A stretch of 5,753 nucleotides of DNA from Bacteroidota bacterium. Its GTDB lineage: Bacteria > Bacteroidota > Ignavibacteria > Ignavibacteriales > Ignavibacteriaceae. Below the pieces are notes generated by a model. It was not told the DNA's origin, did not search any database, and saw only the letters and a program-made list of their open reading frames with translations. Shown here in pieces: positions 1 through 5,753 of this stretch (within the stretch, counting starts at the first letter, position 1; each line of letters starts with the position of its first letter). The translations under genes and the position numbers were made by a program. The stretch lies in NCBI GenBank assembly GCA_021793635.1, contig JAJYSI010000242.1, positions 1-5,753 on the forward strand, in the 5' to 3' direction.

Positions 1-1201
1 CATTGTCTATAATGTTTGTTAAAGCCTGTTCAAACAGCATTTTATCTATGTTTACAATTATAATTTTATTCGAAGGTAAATATTCATATTTAAGTTCTTT
101 ATTTAATGCATAATCATTAAATGTTTCAACTACAGAATCTACTACTAGGACAAGATTTTCAGATGCTAAATTTATATTTGGAACTTCGCTCTCGAATGCT
201 GAAAGATTAAGAATAGAACTAAGAGTTGTTAATAACCTTTTACCCGAAGAAAGAATTCGGGATGAATAATCTATATAACTTTTATTTTTCAGCTCCGATT
301 TTAATATTTCAGCAAAACCAATAATTCCATTCAGCGGGGTTCTGAATTCGTGACTCATATTTGCTAAAAGATTAGACTTTAAGACATTCATTTCATCAGC
401 TTTAGCTTTTGATTTTAATAACTCACTTTCATAATTTTTTCTTTCGCTAATATCTCTAATAACAGCAATCATTTCATGAAAGTTAATGCTGCCGGAAGTT
501 TCAATGTATTGGAAGGAAGTTTCGCACCAAAAGTAAGAACCATTTATATGCTGAATTCGATATTCCAAAGTTTTTACTTTCAGTTTAGGAGCATCTAATA
601 AAGCAGATTTGACACTTTCCAATTCATCCGGGTGTACAAGATCAAATATTGATTTACCAATCATAGCATCTATTCCAAGAAGAGTTTTAGATGCTTTTGA
701 AGCAAAAAGGAAAATACCGTCAGATGACAATTTTGAAATCAAATCACTCGCGTTTTCAGTAAGAAGCCTATAAAGCTTTTCATTTTTTCTTAATTCTGAT
801 TCGGTCCATTTAAGCTTACTTTTATCCTCAAATTCTTTTAATGCTCTATTAACAGCGGGAATTAACCTCTCAATTCTATGCTTAAGGACGTAATCGGTAG
901 CGCCATGTGTTAAACTTTCTATAGCAATTTCTTCGCCTATTGTACCGGAAACAAAAATAAAAGGGGTTTCAATATTTCTTTCATTAATTAATTCAAGGGC
1001 TTCTAAACCGGTAAAATTATTCAAAGTATTATCCGAGATAATTAAATCATAAGTTTCGTGTTCAATAGAATTTATAAACTCTTCTTTTTTATCTACTCTT
1101 TTTATTACCGGATTTAAATTGTTGCTTGAAAGAATATATTCTATTAATTCAGCATCATAAATATTATCCTCAAGATGGAGAATATTAATTTCTGATTTCA
1201 T
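1..1201 (-). CDS. Receiver-PAS-histidine kinase, C-terminus cut by window edge
   Basis: The frame is open from ATG at 1201 to the left edge, giving 400 residues and no stop, so the 3' end lies outside. Order: receiver (about 5-120) with acidic pocket E11/D12, phosphoacceptor D57, S85 and K107; a charged helical linker (about 118-142); one PAS domain (about 140-252) ending in the usual DISERK segment; HisKA (about 265-335) with the H-box SHEFRTPL and phosphoacceptor H284; then the start of an HATPase domain, cut within the N-box (E391 to N400). The family autophosphorylates on His using ATP and passes phosphate to a receiver Asp. No membrane segment is visible, so it is probably cytoplasmic, and the PAS ligand is unknown. 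The start is firm: an in-frame TAA lies at 1225-1223 with no ATG, GTG or TTG between, and a GGGAG motif precedes the ATG. Oddities: the receiver has L-N where L-P is usual after the phosphoacceptor, and K107 is followed by His, not Pro. The missing end may hold a second receiver, as in the upstream paralogue. Confidence 0.93.
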   Translation of the reverse strand, partial: MKSEINILHLEDNIYDAELIEYILSSNNLNPVIKRVDKKEEFINSIEHETYDLIISDNTLNNFTGLEALELINERNIETPFIFVSGTIGEEIAIESLTHGATDYVLKHRIERLIPAVNRALKEFEDKSKLKWTESELRKNEKLYRLLTENASDLISKLSSDGIFLFASKASKTLLGIDAMIGKSIFDLVHPDELESVKSALLDAPKLKVKTLEYRIQHINGSYFWCETSFQYIETSGSINFHEMIAVIRDISERKNYESELLKSKAKADEMNVLKSNLLANMSHEFRTPLNGIIGFAEILKSELKNKSYIDYSSRILSSGKRLLTTLSSILNLSAFESEVPNINLASENLVLVVDSVVETFNDYALNKELKYEYLPSNKIIIVNIDKMLFEQALTNIIDN

Positions 1202-1210
1202 ATAAGCAAA

Positions 1211-1215
1211 CTCCC
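1211..1215 (-). promoter_or_regulatory. Ribosome binding site of the receiver-PAS kinase gene
   Basis: On the minus strand GGGAG lies 9 bases before the ATG at 1201. It supports that start, which is also the first possible one after the in-frame stop at 1225-1223. It is a purine-rich match to an anti-Shine-Dalgarno sequence, at the long end of normal spacing. Confidence 0.55.
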
Positions 1216-1300
1216 ATATAAATTAAATTTATTTTTTGTCCCAATAAACGAAAGTACGATAGCTATTACTATCAATATTAAGTTGACAGAAGTAATTCAA

Positions 1301-4300
1301 TTATTTTTCATTTAATGCCTCATCAATTATATCAATTAATTGCTCCTTCGAGAAAGGTTTTGTTAAATAATGCGTGCAGCCTGAAGCAAGAAATTCTTCT
1401 TTATCACCGTGCATTGCAAAAGCCGTAAATGCGATTATTGGAACATCTTTATATTCACTAATCATTCTTATTTGTTGTGCAGCTTGCAGTCCGCTCATCC
1501 CCGTACCAAGGTTTATATCCATAAGAATAGCGGAATAAGATTTTAACTTTACAGCTTTTATTGCTTCGATGCCGTTTGTTACGCTGTCTAAAATGAAAAT
1601 ATTTCTTAAATATAATTTTGTAACTTTAACGGCAATATTATCATTCTCAACGAGTAAGATTTTAGCCAATTCCTTCTCTATCATAAGGCTTTCGGGAATA
1701 TTACTTTTAATAACTTTTTTATTTTCATATTTCTCAGAAGTAATCAATTGGAGATTGTTATTTTCTACCGGTAGATTAATAGGCAATTCAATGATGAAAG
1801 TAGTCCCTTTTCCCGGCTCGCTTTCTAATGAAATTTTCCCATTCAATTTTTCAACAAATCTTTTTGTCATTGTTAACCCTAATCCGGTTCCTTCAAAGCT
1901 TCTTGAGAATCCTTCACTTACTTGCCTGAACTCATCAAAAATATATTCTTGACTATCTTTCGGAATTCCTATTCCTGTGTCAATCACTTTAATTTTTATC
2001 CATTGACTCTCTGCGTTGCCATCCTTTGTAAGAGTAATTGTTATTCCTCCTTTGTTTGTATACTTAACAGCATTGTTCACTAAATTATTTATTATCTCAT
2101 TGAACATTCTTTCATCGAGACTTACATCTAACTTAGCAGATATAGTATCCAATTTTAAGTATAAACCCTTTTTATCGGCTACAACTTTAAATAGTGCAAT
2201 ACTTTGGTTTATACTTTTGATTGCGTCAAAAATTTTGTAATTCATAGGCAGCCGGTCAGCCTCTATCCTGGAAAGATCAAGAATCAAGTTAAGAGTTTCT
2301 AACAACCTACTTCCGCTGGAATAAATGGTGTTAGCCATCTCTACTAAATCACTTCCGATCAATTCCCCTTGGAGAATATCTGCATAGCCCATGATGCCAA
2401 TTAACGGAGTGCGAAGCTCATGACTCATATTTGCAAGAAAGCTTGATTTTAATCTACTCATCTCTTCTGCTTTTTCCTTGGCAGAGTTGAGATCAAATAT
2501 AGATTGCATTCGATCAGTTATGTCGCGGAAAATACTTAATAGTAAAATAGGCTGGCCTATAATTTCTACATAAGAATTGGAGAGTTCAGCCCAAACTTTT
2601 CTTTTGTCCCAGAGGTTAACCTCGACTTCCATTTTAGGTTTAACCGTGCGTGATTTAAAATTAAATTTATATCTCTCAATTTGATTATCATTTTCTTCAT
2701 GGATATAGATAGCGTCAAAGGGAAGTCCTTCTAATTCTTCTCTTGTTTTATTCATCAAGAGGCAAAAGGCGGGATTTATTTTTATAATAATTCCATTTTC
2801 ATCGCAGAGGCGCATAGCATCAAAAGAATTTTCCCAAACAGAGCGGAATTGAAGCTCGGATGTAATAATCTTTTGTTCTGCCTTCTTCCGGTCGGTTATG
2901 TCTCTCCAAATCGTGAAGAGCATTTGTCTCTTACCCAAAGGCACGGAAGTAAGGACAACTTCAACGGGGAAATCTTTGCCGTCGATTCTGCGGTGAATCC
3001 ATTCAAATCGATGAGTACCTTCCTGAAGCGCGTTTCGTATAATTTCATCTGCCTTTTCCCTCGATAAACGCCCGTCGGGTTGTGTCTCAGGAGACAGCTC
3101 GGACGGATGCCGTGCGAGCAGTTGATTCTTATTCTCACAATGCATCATTTCAAGGGTTGCCTGATTACAATCGATGAACCTATCTCCATCTAGTAGCAGC
3201 ATTGCATCAGAAGATCGTTCAAATAGGGACCGGAATTTCCGTTCGCTCTCCAAAAGCGCCTCATCTGCCCGTTTACGTTCTGATATATTTAGAGAAGCGC
3301 CGGTAATTCCTATAATCTGTCCAACAGAATTATGCAAAGGCTCAACAATAAGATCAAAGGTGTATGTTTTAGCCTTCCAGGTAATGTAAACCTCCTGCCG
3401 GTCGCCTTTATTACGATCAATTACACTTCGCTTGATTTGCGTAATCTTTTCTGCGGCATCGAAGGGTAGAAGTTCAGCATCCGTTTTACCAATAACTTGG
3501 TCAGGCGTGTATCCTAACTGTGATTGATACATCCAGGTATAGACCAGGTTACTATCTTGATTGAATACAGCAATATCCATAATTGAAAGCGCAAGCCTTA
3601 AGCGCTGTTCGTTTTCACGGATTTCATCGACCATTCGTTTTTGAACGGTAATGTCTTCGGCAACACCGATTAGGGCTATAGCACGGCCATGTTCATCTTT
3701 AACTGCTGTTGTATGTAAAGAGATTAAAAATTCAGTTCCGTCTTTACGTCGATTCCAAATTTCGCCGCTCCAGTCTCGTTTAAGAGTTGACGGTAAAATC
3801 TCATTAACAACATCGGGGGGATTATTAGATGAGCGGACAATATTAATATTCTTACCAATTATTTCATTTTCAGAATAATCATAAACTTTTAAGAATGCTT
3901 TGTTTACAAATATTAAATTGTCTTCAAGGTCAGTAATACTGACACATTCGTTTATGCTTTTCAAAGAATGAGCAAGTAGAGCGTTTTCTTCAATTGTTCG
4001 TTTGCGCTCGGTAATATCTCGAACAATACCCTGGAGTCTCCCATCAGGAAGCATCTTTGCGTTTATTTCGACATCAAGAAGTGAATTGTCCTTTTTACGA
4101 AATTTTGTTTCAAATAATAATATATTTCCTTTAGTATATTCATTTAATCTTAAAGGAATAGAATCCAGATCATAGGCTTCAATTCCGGCGATATTCATTT
4201 TCAATATTTCTTCTTTCTTATAGCCAAGCATTCTGCAAGCGCTTGAATTGACATTGATAACATAGCCATCAGGCTTTACGATAAAGATTGCATCAGAGGC

Positions 4301-4750
4301 TTGTTCAAATAAAATGCGAAAATTTTCCTCGCTTTTTCCCAGAGCCTCTTCAGTCCTTTTTTTCTGTCTTCGTAAATCAGATTCTTCTAACTCTCGTTCA
4401 AGCGCGGGAATAAGTCGGGATAGCTTTCCTTTAACAATATAATCCTGCGCACCAGCTTTCATTGCCTCGACAGCAATATCTTCACCCATAGTACCGGACA
4501 CAAATAAGAATGGGATTTCTAAATCAGTTTTCTTAAATTCTTTTAGAGCTTCAAATCCGTTAAAGTGCGGCAAAGAGTAGTCGGAGATAATACAATCCCA
4601 CTGTTTTGAAGCAAGAGCGTGCTTCATGTCTTTAAGAGTTTCCACCCTTTCATAAATGATATCATATCCGCCATTTTGTAGAGCAAGAATTGTAAGTTCC
4701 GCATCTTCCTCTAAGTCTTCAATAATTAAAACTTTTAATTTTTGCTTCAT
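1301..4750 (-). CDS. Large hybrid histidine kinase: receiver, five PAS, HisKA, HATPase, receiver
   Basis: This 1149-residue multidomain sensor kinase starts at ATG 4750. Domains: receiver 1 (about 6-121; E11/D12, D57, S85, K107); a charged helix; PAS1 (138-251), PAS2 (258-373), PAS3 (379-494), PAS4 (501-623) and PAS5 (630-747), mostly ending in DITERK-like segments; HisKA (761-834) with H-box SHELRTPL and H777; HATPase (876-993) with N-box N889/N893, G1 box D924-G926-G928, F-box F938/F941 and G2 box GTGLG at 954-958; receiver 2 (1029-1146) with D1078, T1109 and K1131-P1132. All catalytic boxes are present, so it should bind ATP, autophosphorylate on H777 and pass phosphate to D1078. What phosphorylates D57 is not shown. 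No transmembrane segment is seen, so it is likely cytoplasmic. An in-frame ATG at 4762 would add four residues, but it directly follows a TAA and has no ribosome site; 4750 has GGAG in front and aligns exactly with the start of the downstream paralogue. Oddities: Asn at the second acidic-pocket position of receiver 2, and a GC-rich segment spanning part of PAS2 to PAS4. The PAS ligands cannot be read from sequence. Confidence 0.95.
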   Translation of the reverse strand: MKQKLKVLIIEDLEEDAELTILALQNGGYDIIYERVETLKDMKHALASKQWDCIISDYSLPHFNGFEALKEFKKTDLEIPFLFVSGTMGEDIAVEAMKAGAQDYIVKGKLSRLIPALERELEESDLRRQKKRTEEALGKSEENFRILFEQASDAIFIVKPDGYVINVNSSACRMLGYKKEEILKMNIAGIEAYDLDSIPLRLNEYTKGNILLFETKFRKKDNSLLDVEINAKMLPDGRLQGIVRDITERKRTIEENALLAHSLKSINECVSITDLEDNLIFVNKAFLKVYDYSENEIIGKNINIVRSSNNPPDVVNEILPSTLKRDWSGEIWNRRKDGTEFLISLHTTAVKDEHGRAIALIGVAEDITVQKRMVDEIRENEQRLRLALSIMDIAVFNQDSNLVYTWMYQSQLGYTPDQVIGKTDAELLPFDAAEKITQIKRSVIDRNKGDRQEVYITWKAKTYTFDLIVEPLHNSVGQIIGITGASLNISERKRADEALLESERKFRSLFERSSDAMLLLDGDRFIDCNQATLEMMHCENKNQLLARHPSELSPETQPDGRLSREKADEIIRNALQEGTHRFEWIHRRIDGKDFPVEVVLTSVPLGKRQMLFTIWRDITDRKKAEQKIITSELQFRSVWENSFDAMRLCDENGIIIKINPAFCLLMNKTREELEGLPFDAIYIHEENDNQIERYKFNFKSRTVKPKMEVEVNLWDKRKVWAELSNSYVEIIGQPILLLSIFRDITDRMQSIFDLNSAKEKAEEMSRLKSSFLANMSHELRTPLIGIMGYADILQGELIGSDLVEMANTIYSSGSRLLETLNLILDLSRIEADRLPMNYKIFDAIKSINQSIALFKVVADKKGLYLKLDTISAKLDVSLDERMFNEIINNLVNNAVKYTNKGGITITLTKDGNAESQWIKIKVIDTGIGIPKDSQEYIFDEFRQVSEGFSRSFEGTGLGLTMTKRFVEKLNGKISLESEPGKGTTFIIELPINLPVENNNLQLITSEKYENKKVIKSNIPESLMIEKELAKILLVENDNIAVKVTKLYLRNIFILDSVTNGIEAIKAVKLKSYSAILMDINLGTGMSGLQAAQQIRMISEYKDVPIIAFTAFAMHGDKEEFLASGCTHYLTKPFSKEQLIDIIDEALNEK

Positions 4751-4755
4751 ATATG

Positions 4756-4760
4756 TCTCC
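4756..4760 (-). promoter_or_regulatory. Ribosome binding site that decides the hybrid kinase start
   Basis: On the minus strand GGAGA sits 5 bases before the ATG at 4750. It overlaps the alternative in-frame ATG at 4762, which is immediately preceded by a TAA stop and only by a pyrimidine-rich stretch (TTTTCTCTTAATC). Translation is therefore more likely to begin at 4750. Confidence 0.55.
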
Positions 4761-4818
4761 ATTTAGATTAAGAGAAAACAAATAATCAGTACACAATACG
4801 CAATAAACTCAAAGGATT

Positions 4819-5753
4819 TTATAAAGTGAAATAAAAAGTGGCGCCATTTTCAATTTCGCCTTCCGCCCAAATATTGCCGCCGTGCCGGTTAATAATTCGT
4901 TTAACAGTAGCTAAGCCAATACCAGTTCCCGGGAATTCCGATTCTGAATGCAGGCGTTGAAATGGACCGAAAAGTTTTTCGGCATATTTCATATTAAAAC
5001 CTGCTCCGTTATCTCTAACAAAGAAGATGTTTTTTTCTCCATCCTTCTTAATAACGTTAAATTCGATTCTTGTATTAGGTTTTTTACTTGAATACTTGAA
5101 GGAGTTTCTTAAAAGGTTTTCAATTACAATGCTAATTAAATTTTTATCACACTCGGCAGATAAACCTTGTTCAACAATAAATTCATAACTTCTGGAAGGA
5201 TCATCTTTTCTTAGATCGGAAATAATATTATTAACAATTAGACTTAGGTCTACAGTAGAACAATTGAGAACTGCTCTTGAGACCCTCGATAAGCCGATAA
5301 GGTCTTCAATTAAATCATTCATTTTCTTTGTTGCGCTATTGACAAATTGGAGATACTTTTTCCCTTTTTCATCAAGTTTATCGGAATAATTCTTTAAAAG
5401 TGCCGAACTAAATCCATCAATACTTCTCAGCGGAGCGCGTAAATCATGAGAAACAGAATAGGAAAATGCTTCAAGTTCTTTATAAGCTGATTCGAGTTGA
5501 GCAGTTCTTTCTATAATTCGATTTTCAAGTTCGGAATTCAATTTCTGGATTTCCGCCTCAGCATGCTTTCGTTCCGATATATCTCTTTGAACTGCAAGAA
5601 AACCGATAATATCTTTTTCCTCATCAAGTATAGGGCTTACAGTCCGTTCAATTACCACTAATTTGCCATCTTTAGTATTATTAAGAATTTCTCCTTTTAC
5701 AATTTCTTTATTGAGTATTTTATCCCAGAAACATTTGTAATCTTCAAGAGACA
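4819..5753 (-). CDS. PAS-containing sensor histidine kinase, N-terminus outside window
   Basis: The frame is open from the right edge to a TAA at 4821-4819, giving 310 visible residues. A GTG at 5658 is in frame but is not the start: the 31 residues before it read as normal PAS sequence (for example DYKCFWDKIL) with no stop. Order in the visible part: C-terminal part of a PAS domain ending in RDISERK (about 1-62); a charged coiled-coil linker (about 63-97) with the common ERTAQLE pattern; DHp with H-box SHDLRAPL and phosphoacceptor H102 (bases 5448-5446); HATPase with N-box E211/N212/N216, G1 box D247-G249-G251, F-box F261/F264 and G2 box GTGIG at 275-279, ending a few residues after the last strand. 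The kinase core is complete and should autophosphorylate. There is no attached receiver, so the phosphate must go to a separate protein. SHDLRAPL kinases of this phytochrome-like type often pair with a receiver encoded next door, and the next gene begins with one. That pairing is inference. The upstream sensory part is unknown. Confidence 0.93.
   Translation of the reverse strand, partial: SLEDYKCFWDKILNKEIVKGEILNNTKDGKLVVIERTVSPILDEEKDIIGFLAVQRDISERKHAEAEIQKLNSELENRIIERTAQLESAYKELEAFSYSVSHDLRAPLRSIDGFSSALLKNYSDKLDEKGKKYLQFVNSATKKMNDLIEDLIGLSRVSRAVLNCSTVDLSLIVNNIISDLRKDDPSRSYEFIVEQGLSAECDKNLISIVIENLLRNSFKYSSKKPNTRIEFNVIKKDGEKNIFFVRDNGAGFNMKYAEKLFGPFQRLHSESEFPGTGIGLATVKRIINRHGGNIWAEGEIENGATFYFTL

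Noticed and set aside
1258..1273. Small inverted repeat (GATAG, 6-base loop, CTATC) in the gap between the hybrid kinase and the downstream kinase
   Set aside because: The 5-bp A/T-rich stem has no clear U-tract, so it is too weak to call a terminator or operator. It could be chance in AT-rich DNA.
1236..1275. Possible minus-strand promoter for the downstream kinase (TTGATA, then TACTTTCG about 16 bases on, resembling the Bacteroidetes TAnnTTTG element)
   Set aside because: The match is imperfect, the spacing is marginal, and the host lineage is uncertain. The 99-base gap could hold a promoter but the sequence does not prove one.
1283..1288. Plus-strand TTGACA, a perfect sigma-70 -35 match
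   Set aside because: There is no -10 box at proper spacing and no plus-strand gene downstream; it points into the antisense of the hybrid kinase.
1569..1952. Plus-strand open frame of 127 codons
   Set aside because: It lies wholly opposite the HATPase and receiver-2 coding of the hybrid kinase, whose motifs are intact, and shows no recognisable domain. The other plus-strand frames (2016-2240, 2849-3067, 3174-3389, 3651-3878) are rejected for the same reason.
2896..3138. Minus-strand 80-codon frame in another phase
   Set aside because: It overlaps the PAS4 coding of the hybrid kinase and lies in the most GC-rich patch, where stop codons are rarer. It has no domain of its own.
4763..4818. Gap between the upstream kinase and the hybrid kinase searched for a promoter or terminator
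   Set aside because: There is no stem-loop with a T-tract and no well-spaced promoter pair. Co-transcription of the two genes is plausible.
5656..5658. In-frame GTG as the start of the right-hand kinase
   Set aside because: The same frame continues upstream to the window edge with typical PAS sequence, so the GTG is an internal valine codon.

Overview
The window is a 5.75 kb piece of a low-GC bacterial chromosome. By hand count most stretches are about 25-37% G+C, with a richer patch inside the large gene. It is almost entirely filled by three signal-transduction genes, all on the minus strand and transcribed from right to left. Two genes run off the window edges. The style (soluble multi-PAS histidine kinases with N-terminal receivers, low GC) would fit Bacteroidota/Ignavibacteriota-like or related environmental bacteria. 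This is only an impression: no taxonomic marker is present. The two visible gene starts carry purine-rich Shine-Dalgarno-like motifs (GGGAG, GGAG), which is not typical of classical Bacteroidetes.

Layout in order of transcription: (1) 5753-4819, the C-terminal 310 residues of a PAS-DHp-HATPase histidine kinase with a SHDLRAPL H-box; its N-terminus is outside the window. (2) After a 68-base gap, 4750-1301, a very large hybrid kinase of 1149 aa with the order receiver, five PAS domains, HisKA, HATPase, receiver. (3) After a 99-base gap, 1201-1, the first 400 residues of a smaller kinase with the order receiver, PAS, HisKA, and the beginning of an HATPase. It is cut by the left edge at the N-box.

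No membrane-spanning segments are visible in any of the three, and both complete N-termini begin directly with a receiver, so the visible parts look cytoplasmic. The N-terminal receivers of genes 2 and 3 align without gaps, and their HisKA domains are also close, so the two genes look like paralogues that differ in PAS number. Phosphate could pass from the upstream kinase to the N-terminal receiver of the hybrid, then through its own kinase core and C-terminal receiver, and possibly on to the receiver of the downstream kinase. That wiring is inference. No DNA-binding output protein, HPt protein, RNA gene, mobile element, CRISPR array or convincing terminator is seen. This looks like a dense sensor-kinase cluster built from known domain families rather than a new kind of system. 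The most notable features are the mosaic GC of the large gene, the shared receiver design and the possible relay.
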